Part shown: in pieces, positions 8,742 through 16,205 of the stretch | How positions within the stretch are numbered: position 1 is the first letter of the stretch | Layout of the letters: the number at the start of each line of letters is the position of its first letter | Assembly: GCA_034435375.1 (NCBI GenBank) | Contig: DAOTXR010000048.1 | Coordinates: 248,001-312,000, forward strand | Direction: 5' to 3' | Source of the DNA: DAOTXR01 sp034435375 | GTDB taxonomy: Bacteria; Chloroflexota; Anaerolineae; Aggregatilineales; UBA3940 | Length of the DNA stretch: 64,000 bases | Program-made: the position numbers and the translations under genes | The notes under the pieces: model-generated | The model's input: only the letters and a program-made list of their open reading frames with translations | Told to the model about the DNA's origin: nothing | Databases searched by the model: none

Positions 8742-9437
8742 ATGCGGATTGTGCTCATTGATGATGACCCCGACACGCACGATGTCATCATCACCTATCT
8801 GTCATCAGAGGGATTTGACGCCCAATCTGCCTATAGTGGGGCTGAGGGCATCGAATTGATCCAGGAGGCGAATGCCGATCTCGTGATCCTTGATGTCGAA
8901 TTGCCCCACGTCGACGGCTGGGATGTTTGCCAACAGATTCGTTTCTTTTCCGATGTGCCCATTCTCATGATCTCAGCAGTCGCCCGCGATGATGCCGATA
9001 TTGTCCGCGGGCTGAATCTGGGAGCCGATGACTACCTTCTCAAACCTATCCGGCTTGAGGTGCTCAAAGCGCGGGTTCAGGCACTCCTGCGCCGGGGCCT
9101 CAAGTCCAGAAATCCTGGCAGATGCCAGGGCTACATTGATTCGCGCCTGGTCATCGACTTGGATCGCGGACAAGTATACGTCGAAGGCAAGCGAGTCCCC
9201 CTTTCATTCCTTGAGTTTCGCCTGCTCGAGATACTTGTCACCAACATTGGCATCGCCGTGCCTACGGCTGAGATCGTTGAAGCGCTGTGGTCGGAAAGCG
9301 CTGAAAGCAATGGGTATGCCCGTTATGTTCGGATTTACATCCAGCGCCTGCGCGAGTTGATTGAGCCGGACCCTCACGATCCGCGTTATATCGTGAGTGA
9401 GCACGGCTTTGGATATCTATTCTGTGCCCAGGTTTAG
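8742..9437 (+). CDS. OmpR/PhoB-family DNA-binding response regulator
   Basis: 231 residues. A receiver domain (acidic triad IDDDPD at residues 5-10, phospho-aspartate in LVILDVELPHVDG near 51, lysine in DDYLLKPIR near 101) is followed by a C-terminal winged-helix DNA-binding domain (about 128-230) with the ending SEHGFGYLF typical of the OmpR family. It is the only regulator in this island with a DNA-binding output, so it is the likely transcriptional arm. The sensor kinase at 9924 is two genes downstream on the same strand and is a plausible partner, though an intervening receiver could mediate the relay. Confidence 0.93.
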   Translation: MRIVLIDDDPDTHDVIITYLSSEGFDAQSAYSGAEGIELIQEANADLVILDVELPHVDGWDVCQQIRFFSDVPILMISAVARDDADIVRGLNLGADDYLLKPIRLEVLKARVQALLRRGLKSRNPGRCQGYIDSRLVIDLDRGQVYVEGKRVPLSFLEFRLLEILVTNIGIAVPTAEIVEALWSESAESNGYARYVRIYIQRLRELIEPDPHDPRYIVSEHGFGYLFCAQV

Positions 9438-9490
9438 CGTATACAGACTATATACATCTGTCCTGTAGACTCTGAGAAAGGATGAGATGA

Positions 9491-9892
9491 ATGGGACAAG
9501 ACATTGTTGTTGTAGACGACGATCCGGATACAAGAGAGATACTGGAGTTGGTTCTAGGAACCTTGCAGATACCCATACGGGAGGCGAATGACGGCATTCA
9601 GGCTCTGGAGCTTGTCACGCGCGACCCGCCTCTCCTAGTGATGCTGGACCTATCCATGCCTCAACTGGATGGTGAAGCGGTCTTGCGAGAGCTCAGAGCG
9701 CGCCCGGCCACAGCGAAGATCCCAGTGATGGTCTTCACGGCTAGGTCACTTACTGTTGAGGATGCCGACCGTCTGCAGGTTCCCCCACATATGATCCTGC
9801 GCAAGGGCAGTCTCTCCATGACACACCTGAGAGCATTGGTCATGAAGACTTTAAGCCCTGTGTTGAACTCCAACCTCGAACTTGCTGTGTAG
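9491..9892 (+). CDS. single-domain response regulator (CheY-like receiver)
   Basis: 133 residues with a receiver domain only. The acidic cluster is VDDDPD (7-12), the phospho-aspartate is in LVMLDLSMPQLDG, and the conserved lysine is in MILRKGSLS, again followed by glycine in place of proline. It is a clear paralogue of the protein encoded at 8043. AGAAAGGATGAG precedes the start. It sits 53 bases after the OmpR-type gene and just before the histidine kinase, so the three are likely one transcription unit. Function probably phosphorelay or protein-protein control. Confidence 0.9.
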   Translation: MGQDIVVVDDDPDTREILELVLGTLQIPIREANDGIQALELVTRDPPLLVMLDLSMPQLDGEAVLRELRARPATAKIPVMVFTARSLTVEDADRLQVPPHMILRKGSLSMTHLRALVMKTLSPVLNSNLELAV

Positions 9893-9923
9893 GTTATGGC
9901 ACATCACCAAGGAGATTCAGCAA

Positions 9924-11294
9924 ATGGCTGCACAGACCTCTGTTTCGCCTAGACCTCGAATGGTGAACCTGAGTCCCATCGGCGTCTGGCGCTTCCTGAC
10001 AGAACCCTCAAATGAGATACGTGAACCCGAAGCCCGCAGGCGGGCGCGGTTGCTCTCTGCGCTGCTGCTGCCATTGTTGGTGCTGGGTGTGGTGGCGACC
10101 ATCATAGCACCAGCGCTCACAGTCGAGGGCTACAATCCTCTGGAGGACCCTGCGTTCTTCACCTTGTTGGGTGGCGCAGTTGTTGTGGGCATCGCCTATG
10201 TGCTGAGTCGCACCAGGTACTATGTGGCGGCAGCAATCATTACGGTGCTGACCATCTCTGGTGCAGCGTTTACCACCGTAGCTACCCAACCGTCGCAGGA
10301 TGAGCGCATCCTTAGTTATCTCCTCCTCAGTGTATTTCTGAGTAGCATGTTGTTGCCCGTTTTGGGTACGCTCCTCCTGGCTTTTGGTAACCTAGTCGTG
10401 ACATTGCTTCTCCTCACGGTGGTCCCGCAGGTGAGCCTCGATCACATTGTGGCCTCTGTGGTCTTCCAGACTATCATGTATACCCTCGTCATGATCTTCG
10501 CCTCGATCCGCCAGCGAGACCTGGAGCAGATCGAGCAGCAAGCTCGCGATCTGGCCGTGGCTGTAGATCAGGCTCGTGAAGCAAACCGTCTCAAGAGTCA
10601 GTTCCTAGCCACCATGTCCCACGAGTTGCGTACTCCTTTGAACGCCATCATCGGCTTTGCCGAAGTGATGATGATGGGCCTGGCCGGGGAGCTGCCTTCA
10701 CAGGCCAAGCACACCACCGAACGTATCCATCACAACAGCGAGCGGCTGCTGCAACTGATCGACGACGTGCTGGACATCTCGAAGATTGAGGCCGGGCGTG
10801 TTGAGGTGCAGCGCCAACCCATTGAGCTCACGGCCCTGCTGACAGACGTCAGGCAGACCCTGCAGCCGCGAGCTGACCAGAAACAGATTGCCTTGACGAC
10901 CGAGCTGGATCCGACGCTGCCGCGCCGTGTCATCGGTGACCCCCAGCGTCTTGAGCAGATCATCCTCAATTTGGGTTCCAATGCCATCAAGTTTACCGAA
11001 AAGGGCAGCGTGAACATTGCCTTCAAGCGTCTGAATCCGACCCAGTGGGGGATTGTAGTCACAGATACGGGGATCGGCATCCCGGCACATGCCCAGGAGA
11101 TCATCTTTGAGAAGTTCCGCCAGGTTGACGGCACATCCCGGCGGGCCTACGGCGGCTCGGGGCTAGGATTGGCTATTGTCAAAGAGCTGGCCTTGCTGAT
11201 GGATGGCAATGTCAGAGTGCAGAGCGAAATGAACGTCGGGAGCACCTTCACTGTCACGCTGCCGCTGGTAGACGTGGAAGGAGCACGGGCCTGA
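9924..11294 (+). CDS. membrane-bound sensor histidine kinase
   Basis: 456 residues. About six hydrophobic segments lie between residues 42 and 195 with no recognisable extracytoplasmic sensor domain; then comes a short coiled coil, a HisKA domain with the phospho-accepting histidine 233 in FLATMSHELRTPLNAIIGF, and an ATPase domain with N box (LGSNAIKFT), G1 (DTGIGIP) and G2 (GGSGLGLAIV). The integral-membrane sensor suggests it reads a membrane or small-molecule signal. Start placed at the ATG at 9924 because AAGGAGA lies nine bases upstream; a longer frame would overlap the previous gene. Its stop overlaps the next receiver start by one base, indicating translational coupling with that receiver. 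Confidence 0.93.
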   Translation: MAAQTSVSPRPRMVNLSPIGVWRFLTEPSNEIREPEARRRARLLSALLLPLLVLGVVATIIAPALTVEGYNPLEDPAFFTLLGGAVVVGIAYVLSRTRYYVAAAIITVLTISGAAFTTVATQPSQDERILSYLLLSVFLSSMLLPVLGTLLLAFGNLVVTLLLLTVVPQVSLDHIVASVVFQTIMYTLVMIFASIRQRDLEQIEQQARDLAVAVDQAREANRLKSQFLATMSHELRTPLNAIIGFAEVMMMGLAGELPSQAKHTTERIHHNSERLLQLIDDVLDISKIEAGRVEVQRQPIELTALLTDVRQTLQPRADQKQIALTTELDPTLPRRVIGDPQRLEQIILNLGSNAIKFTEKGSVNIAFKRLNPTQWGIVVTDTGIGIPAHAQEIIFEKFRQVDGTSRRAYGGSGLGLAIVKELALLMDGNVRVQSEMNVGSTFTVTLPLVDVEGARA

Positions 11295-11704
11295 TGGACC
11301 GCTCTGACATTCCAAGATGGCGCGTGCTCATCGTGGACGATGAAGCGGACAGCAATGAGATCGTGAGGATGGTTCTCACCTCACTGGGGGCCACTGTCTA
11401 TGAGGCTAGCAATGGCCAGCAAGGGCTGGAACTTTTTAGACGAGAGCGCCCTACACTTGTGCTGACCGACATCTCCATGCCTGAGATGGATGGCTGGGAA
11501 TTTCTGGAACACATCCGTGTGAGCAATAATGGCCAAGAGAGAACCCCGGTGATTGCGCTCACTGCACATGCGATGGTTGGCGACCGGGAGAAAGTGCTGG
11601 CGACTGGATTTGATGGCTATATGAGTAAGCCCTTGCACATGCTCACGTTGGCTGACGACTTAATCCAATGCCTGAACGAGTTAGCTGCAAGAACAGGCGG
11701 GTGA
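11294..11704 (+). CDS. single-domain response regulator (DivK-like)
   Basis: 136 residues, receiver only. Key residues: VDDEAD (14-19), phospho-aspartate in LVLTDISMPEMDGWEFL, threonine in ALTAHAM, and lysine-proline in GYMSKPLH. Its ATG overlaps the TGA of the sensor kinase (sequence TGATG), so it is the most likely direct phosphate acceptor of that kinase. The lack of an output domain and the DivK-like body suggest control through protein contact or onward relay. Confidence 0.92.
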   Translation: MDRSDIPRWRVLIVDDEADSNEIVRMVLTSLGATVYEASNGQQGLELFRRERPTLVLTDISMPEMDGWEFLEHIRVSNNGQERTPVIALTAHAMVGDREKVLATGFDGYMSKPLHMLTLADDLIQCLNELAARTGG

Positions 11705-11748
11705 TCGGATTACGGCTCGGAGCAGTGAAGGGATAACTTTGCAGGAAT

Positions 11749-11803
11749 GCCCCGCAGTGTAAGCGCGATGGGCCGACGGGCGGGTGGCGCTGACCTGCGG
11801 GGC
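11749..11803 (+). other. strong hairpin between two receiver genes
   Basis: GCCCCGCAG (11749-11757) pairs perfectly with CTGCGGGGC (11795-11803), and an inner AGCGC/GCGCT pair (11762-11766 with 11787-11791) extends the structure. There is no T run, so it is not a standard terminator. It could stabilise the upstream mRNA end or act as a processing site. Confidence 0.6.
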
Positions 11804-11842
11804 GCTCCACCAGATTCTTGACCTGGCATAGAGGAGGTTGTT

Positions 11843-12220
11843 ATGAACGATTTAACTGGCTGGCATGTCCTGGTTGTCGAGGACGAAGCCGACGCCCAGG
11901 CTGTCGTGTGTATGATCTTGACCAGTCATGGCGCACAGGTATCGACCGCTTATACTGGCGAGGAAGCCTTAGAGGTGCTCACTGCACGTCGCCCTACTGT
12001 GGCAGTGATCGATCTGGCGTTGCCTGAGATGGACGGCTGGGAACTGCTGGAAACGATGCGGTCCAATCCAGACCTGGCGGGAATCCCCGCCGTGGCCATG
12101 ACAGCCTATCATTCCACCAACGTTGCGCAAGAGGCGGTTGCTGCCGGTTTCGCCGCCTATTTCCCGAAACCCCTCAATGCGCAGACTTTCGCTGAGGACC
12201 TTATTCGCATTGTGGGATGA
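11843..12220 (+). CDS. single-domain response regulator (DivK-like)
   Basis: 125 residues, receiver only, similar to the preceding receiver. It has the acidic pair VEDEAD, the phospho-aspartate in VAVIDLALPEMDGWELL, the threonine in MTAYHS and the lysine-proline in YFPKPLN. GAGGAGG is seven bases before the ATG. It is 138 bases from the previous gene with a stable hairpin between, so it may be transcribed or stabilised separately. Five response regulators around a single kinase make a branched relay likely. Confidence 0.92.
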   Translation: MNDLTGWHVLVVEDEADAQAVVCMILTSHGAQVSTAYTGEEALEVLTARRPTVAVIDLALPEMDGWELLETMRSNPDLAGIPAVAMTAYHSTNVAQEAVAAGFAAYFPKPLNAQTFAEDLIRIVG

Positions 12221-12376
12221 CCTGCTCTACCCACTACATTCTAGTTCCTCTACGACCTTGTTCAAGGGGAAGATGTAGATAGGATGCAGACTGCCGACAG
12301 AGCCTGCAATGTAACAAACTTGGGCATGTTATGAAAGCTGGGGGATGTAGAGGCCATCGTCTAAAAGGGTGAGGTT

Positions 12377-13894
12377 ATGGGGATATACCATCCGTATTGC
12401 CTCGAGCATCACAGAGAGTGGTTGGGGGGCGACTCCTACAGCACGGCCTGGGTCGCATTGGTCCCCCATGTCAACGACCTCAGCCGGCCTGCCTGGCCGG
12501 AAGCGCTTGAGTATCTGAGATCTCATCAGTTAGCCGACGGTGGGTGGGGAGAGCCACATATCTTTTATGCGCACGACCGCACCATCTCCACATTGGCAGC
12601 TATCAAGGCCCTGCACACCTGGCAGGGAGTGTGCGACAGTACAGAGCATATCAGGCGTGGCTTGGCAGCTCTGAGGAATTATGCCGATTACCTGCCCCGC
12701 GAGCCTTATGAACCTGCTGGCTTTGAGATGCTCCTACCGCGCTTGCGCGACGATCTGACACCGCTCTATGGCTCAGAACTTCCACTGGATCGGTGGCAGC
12801 CTATTGAACTGGCGCACCAAGAGAAGCTGGCGCTGATCCCACATCTGCATCCCGACCCTTCCAAGCCGCAGAGTTGGTGGTTCAGCCTGGAGATGTTGCC
12901 GGAGGACTGTCTTGCCCCCCTGGACGACGCGATTCTCGACGTTTACGGGTCAGTGGCCACGGCCACCGCGGCCACGGCGGCTTATCTGGCTGCACGACGC
13001 CGCGCCGGAGGCGACTTGCCCGCTGCCGCCAACTACTTGGATCGTCTAGTGAGAACGTGGGGCGGAGGTGTTCCATACTGTTGGCCAGAAGAAGTCTTCG
13101 AAGAGATTTGGGCCTTGGACAACTACCGACGTGTGGGGCTTGACCCAACGACTCCAACGATTGTGTCGTCGATCGAAAGTATCCAGAAAGCATGGTACCG
13201 CAACACCCCTGGCCTGGCATTCAGCGATCTATTCCCTGTGAATGATGGTGACGATACAGTGGTAGGTTACACTGTGCTGGCCTGGGCAGGCGCAGCTCCG
13301 CCCGATGATGGGCCTGTTATGGAGTACTTCGATGGGGACCACTTCCTGACCTATCTCAGTGAGCGTGGAGCATCAGCTTCAGTTAATATCCATGCCCTGA
13401 CTATGTTGCGTGCGCAGCCCGGTTTTCCTCATCGTGACGTGGCGGAGAAAGTGAGCGCGTGGCTTAGGGATCACATGAGACAGGATGTGCCCTTTGAAGA
13501 TAAATGGCATCTGTCTCCCTATTACTCTACAGCCCATGCCATCCCAGCCTTCGCTGGATGGGACGACTTCGCAGCTCGGCATTGCATCGACTTCATTCTG
13601 GAGCGCCAGCGGATCGATGGGGGATGGGGATGGTTTGGGTACAGCACGCTGGAAGAGACCGCCCATTGTGTGATCGGGCTGAGTTGCGCTTACAAGCAAG
13701 GACTACTCAGTGATGATTCTGCGCTGGCCAAAGCAGGACGCTACTTTGACGCCAATGCCGATCGCCAGGCAGTAGAGGCGCTGTGGATCGCGAAGACGCT
13801 GTTTTGCCCGTCTAGGATTGTGAACGCTGCACTTTTTTCTGCCCAAGCAGCTCTGACCGATCTCGGTTTCATATCCAGGCGGACTGCGGCATAA
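12377..13894 (+). CDS. class II diterpene cyclase (Rv3377c/copalyl-diphosphate-synthase-like)
   Basis: 505 residues. The N-terminal STAWVALVP (22-30) matches the SAYDTAWVA block of class II diterpene cyclases, and the general-acid DxDD motif is present as DGDDT with D290, D292 and D293. QW-like motifs (DGGWG, twice) and the blocks DKWHLSPYYSTAH and LWIAKTLFC closely match my recollection of Mycobacterium tuberculosis Rv3377c, which cyclises geranylgeranyl diphosphate to a halimane (tuberculosinyl) diphosphate by protonation. There is no class I DDxxD motif, so the product should keep its diphosphate. The convergent neighbour is an Rv3378c homologue, which would act on that product. Herpetosiphon, a Chloroflexota, has a comparable pair making kolavelool. 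Skeleton made here is unknown. The ribosome-binding site GGTGAGG is unusually close to the ATG. Confidence 0.92.
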   Translation: MGIYHPYCLEHHREWLGGDSYSTAWVALVPHVNDLSRPAWPEALEYLRSHQLADGGWGEPHIFYAHDRTISTLAAIKALHTWQGVCDSTEHIRRGLAALRNYADYLPREPYEPAGFEMLLPRLRDDLTPLYGSELPLDRWQPIELAHQEKLALIPHLHPDPSKPQSWWFSLEMLPEDCLAPLDDAILDVYGSVATATAATAAYLAARRRAGGDLPAAANYLDRLVRTWGGGVPYCWPEEVFEEIWALDNYRRVGLDPTTPTIVSSIESIQKAWYRNTPGLAFSDLFPVNDGDDTVVGYTVLAWAGAAPPDDGPVMEYFDGDHFLTYLSERGASASVNIHALTMLRAQPGFPHRDVAEKVSAWLRDHMRQDVPFEDKWHLSPYYSTAHAIPAFAGWDDFAARHCIDFILERQRIDGGWGWFGYSTLEETAHCVIGLSCAYKQGLLSDDSALAKAGRYFDANADRQAVEALWIAKTLFCPSRIVNAALFSAQAALTDLGFISRRTAA

Positions 13895-13945
13895 GGAAGG
13901 TCAGGAACGGCCGGCTACTATTTGGCCTGACAGCTGGCGCACTCA

Positions 13946-13979
13946 CACCGGGCAGAGCCAAGGTTGGCGCTGCCCGGTG
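13946..13979. terminator. bidirectional terminator-like hairpin between convergent diterpenoid genes
   Basis: CACCGGGCAG (13946-13955) pairs perfectly with CTGCCCGGTG (13970-13979), continued by GCCAA/TTGGC (13957-13961 with 13964-13968), leaving a two-base loop. It lies 51 bases after the cyclase stop and 27 bases beyond the stop of the convergent gene. No U tract is obvious on either strand, so efficiency is uncertain. Confidence 0.65.
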
Positions 13980-14006
13980 CCTGCGTCATGTAGCCTTGAG
14001 ACCATC

Positions 14007-14933
14007 CTAACGGCAGAATGGCTCAGGTCTCCATGTCTGAGTAAGCTCGTCAAATCTACCCACACCCAACACAGCTTGCTGGTTGGTCGTATAAAAGGAG
14101 CGCATGTCATCCACCGCCTGCGCTGAGAGCGACGTGTAATCGCGATAGTACCTTTGGCGGGCAAACAGATGATCGTAGAGGATGCGACGCCACTGCTGCT
14201 GATCCATACACAGTGAAGGAGCGACAGTAAAGTAAAGATCGCCCAGTGTAAGCAAAGGGGCCATCATGTTCTTGACGGAGGGTTTGTTGTTGCTGAGGAA
14301 AATATCCACATGCTGGATGGGACGCCCATAATACGCTTCACAGAGGGCAGCACGATCGGGCAGCTGGCCAGTGTTTTGCAGGCTGGTGGTTACCAGAGAT
14401 GTCAGGCTCTGTGGGATTGGATCGTGGTCCGGCGCCAACCAAATCAAGCATCGTTCGCGGTGAGCCGTCATGTGCTCAATCTGGTCAAACTGCAGAAGCA
14501 CATCTGCAGCACTTAGCCGAGCGAGAGAATTCCATCCGCCCCGAAACAGCACACGCAGATCAAACTCGTCGTATAGCTCCTGGGCCATCTCATCGACCAG
14601 GAGCTGATAAATTCCCATCAGGTTCTTGTTGTAGTCTTGATCGCGTGTTTGCTCCTCTGGCATATGGGCAACCACGAGCACAGTGCTGATTCCGTCGTTG
14701 CACATTAGGCCAACAAGCTCCACAATGCGACGTCGAGTGCGGAGCGAATATTCCATGAACTGCGCCGGCTCACGGTACCCGCGATGAAAGTCGCCGTAGG
14801 TGAGAAAGTACCACCGTGAAGTTCCACCTGGTGCAAAGATCAGGGTTTTGCCGTGGGCATACCTGGAGACCTGCTCTCCCGTCCACGTCTCGAACTCAGG
14901 CAGGGAAGGATGAAGGATAGTTTTATTGGACAT
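14007..14933 (-). CDS. Rv3378c-like diterpene synthase/tuberculosinyl-transferase homologue
   Basis: 308 residues. Alignment by eye with remembered Rv3378c is strong in the C-terminal half: YYGRPIQHVDIF (201-212), LYFTVAPSLCM (233-243) and RRILYDH (249-255) correspond to YYGEYVDKADMF, LYFTVAPSYYM and RRILYDH. Rv3378c has a cis-prenyltransferase fold and converts tuberculosinyl diphosphate to tuberculosinol or attaches it to adenosine. In that enzyme the diphosphate site carries DGTRR; here the same place reads GGTSR (36-40), so the aspartate and the first arginine are missing. The convergent class II cyclase should supply the substrate. Product may be a free diterpene alcohol or a conjugate; altered or lost activity cannot be excluded. 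Confidence 0.88.
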   Translation of the reverse strand: MSNKTILHPSLPEFETWTGEQVSRYAHGKTLIFAPGGTSRWYFLTYGDFHRGYREPAQFMEYSLRTRRRIVELVGLMCNDGISTVLVVAHMPEEQTRDQDYNKNLMGIYQLLVDEMAQELYDEFDLRVLFRGGWNSLARLSAADVLLQFDQIEHMTAHRERCLIWLAPDHDPIPQSLTSLVTTSLQNTGQLPDRAALCEAYYGRPIQHVDIFLSNNKPSVKNMMAPLLTLGDLYFTVAPSLCMDQQQWRRILYDHLFARQRYYRDYTSLSAQAVDDMRSFYTTNQQAVLGVGRFDELTQTWRPEPFCR

Positions 14934-14971
14934 TGCAGCCCCATAGGTGTAACCACTGTCAGGATTGTACT

Positions 14972-14980
14972 AGTATATCA
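14972..14980 (-). promoter_or_regulatory. extended -10 promoter for the Rv3378c-like gene
   Basis: On the minus strand the sequence TGATATACT gives an extended -10 element (TGn plus TATACT). Predicted transcription start is near 14965, about 30 bases before the start codon. No good -35 box is seen, as is usual for extended -10 promoters. Confidence 0.5.
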
Positions 14981-15103
14981 CGCGGAGCCACGGTTCACAG
15001 CCTGCAACCTGGAGACCTCGAACGTCTTTCCCACATGCTGAGTAAAACAGGCGAATCTTACCTCTCGCTCTGTGGGGAATCGTCTTGTAAGATGCGATCA
15101 CGG

Positions 15104-15132
15104 TTGACTGAACTGTGAGTGAATGGTATCAT
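15104..15132 (+). promoter_or_regulatory. promoter of the T-box-controlled isoleucine operon
   Basis: TTGACT (15104-15109) and TATCAT (15127-15132) are separated by exactly 17 bases, each with five of six consensus matches. Transcription would begin near 15139, at the 5' end of the T-box leader. Confidence 0.8.
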
Positions 15133-15138
15133 GACGCG

Positions 15139-15470
15139 AAATTTAACATGCACCGTTGAAAAGGCGACGAAAGAGACGAGTAGGTGGAACTCCCACGTAA
15201 CAGCGAGCCCGGTCCAGTGTGAGCCGGGTACGTTGGCTCCACTGAAAATCCCTCTGGAGCCGCAGGTCGAACGGCAGGTAGGTGGCTCAGTAGACCGAGC
15301 CGGATTCGCCCTCCGTTATCCAGGCGCGGCCACCATCGTGTGGCTGAGAGAGTGCCGGGCAACGGCCATGCCAGGGTCGTTGAACCATGATAGCGTTGCC
15401 GGAACAAGGGTGGTACCACGGGAGATATCGCTCTCGTCCCTGGATGCAGGAACGAGAGCGTTTGTTGTAC
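15139..15470 (+). promoter_or_regulatory. T-box leader (tRNA-sensing), probable Ile specifier
   Basis: The conserved T-box element AACAAGGGTGGTACCACG lies at 15403-15420. It is followed by a terminator whose arms are CGCTCTCGT (15429-15437) and ACGAGAGCG (15452-15460) with TTTGTTGT after it. Upstream are stem I-like features: GAGACGAGTAGG near 15174, ACAGCGAGCC...GAGCCGGGT near 15199-15230, and the specifier-loop context GAAAATCCCTCTGGAGC at 15244-15260, in which ATC (15248-15250) is the best specifier. An uncharged tRNA would pair with the specifier and T-box bulge and stabilise the antiterminator. An Ile identity fits ileS in the operon. An alanine specifier would fit the first gene better but no GCN in the right loop is convincing. 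Confidence 0.88.
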
Positions 15471-15485
15471 TATTAAGGAGCTGAC

Positions 15486-16205
15486 GTGACCGAATTGTTA
15501 TACCAGGTCGATAGCTATGCCAGGCACTTTGAGGCTGTTGTGACAGATGTAGAGGAGGAGAGTGGCGGGCTGATTCTAGATCGCACAGCCTTTTACCCTG
15601 GCGGGGGTGGCCAGCCTGCCGATGAGGGTACGCTGACCATCGATGGAGTCGCCTATCCGGTTAGACGGGTCGCGAAGGCCGGCAAAAATGTGCTGCACGT
15701 GATCGAGGCAGATCGGCTGCCCGCAGTAGGCCACACTGTAGAGGGTGAGATCAATTGGCAACGTCGCTACCAGTTAATGCGCACCCACACAGCGATGCAT
15801 ATCCTGTGTGGCGTCATATGGCGCGACTATGGAGCACTGGTCACAGGTGGCAACATGGATCCCTTGCTAGGGCGCATGGACTTTGAGTTCGAGAGGATGC
15901 GCCAGGAGTTGGTGCGGGAGATCGAGGACAGCATCAATGAAGAGGTGGCCAACCACCGCGATGTGCGGGTGATGATTCTGCCGCGTGAGCAGGCGCTTCA
16001 GATCCCGGATCTGATCCGCACTAAGATCAATCTGCTGCCGGTAGATATTGCTGAGGTACGTGTGGTTGAGATCGTAGGGCTTGATCTGCAGGCTGATGGC
16101 GGCACCCACGTCCGCAATACCGCAGAAGTAGGCCGCTTGAGGGTGGCAGACTACAAGAGCAAAGGCAAGATTAATAAGCGCATCTACCTGGAGGTGGAAC
16201 CCTAG
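15486..16205 (+). CDS. alanyl-tRNA editing protein, AlaX-like
   Basis: 239 residues matching the editing domain of AlaRS as a free-standing protein, which hydrolyses Ser- or Gly-tRNA(Ala). The N-terminal FYPGGGGQPADEG block (37-49) and the zinc-site HxxxH as THTAMH (H101, H105) are present. The second half of the metal site, normally CGGTH, reads DGGTH here (D204, H208), so aspartate replaces the usual cysteine. The start is a GTG with AAGGAG five bases upstream. It is the first gene after the T-box leader and overlaps the next gene by one base. Because the operon encodes IleRS, an additional role in general mischarging quality control is possible but not shown. Confidence 0.87.
   Translation: MTELLYQVDSYARHFEAVVTDVEEESGGLILDRTAFYPGGGGQPADEGTLTIDGVAYPVRRVAKAGKNVLHVIEADRLPAVGHTVEGEINWQRRYQLMRTHTAMHILCGVIWRDYGALVTGGNMDPLLGRMDFEFERMRQELVREIEDSINEEVANHRDVRVMILPREQALQIPDLIRTKINLLPVDIAEVRVVEIVGLDLQADGGTHVRNTAEVGRLRVADYKSKGKINKRIYLEVEP

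Noticed and set aside
15119..15484. 121-codon plus-strand frame before the AlaX-like gene
   Set aside because: It lies entirely within the T-box leader, including the terminator, and has no protein-like features.
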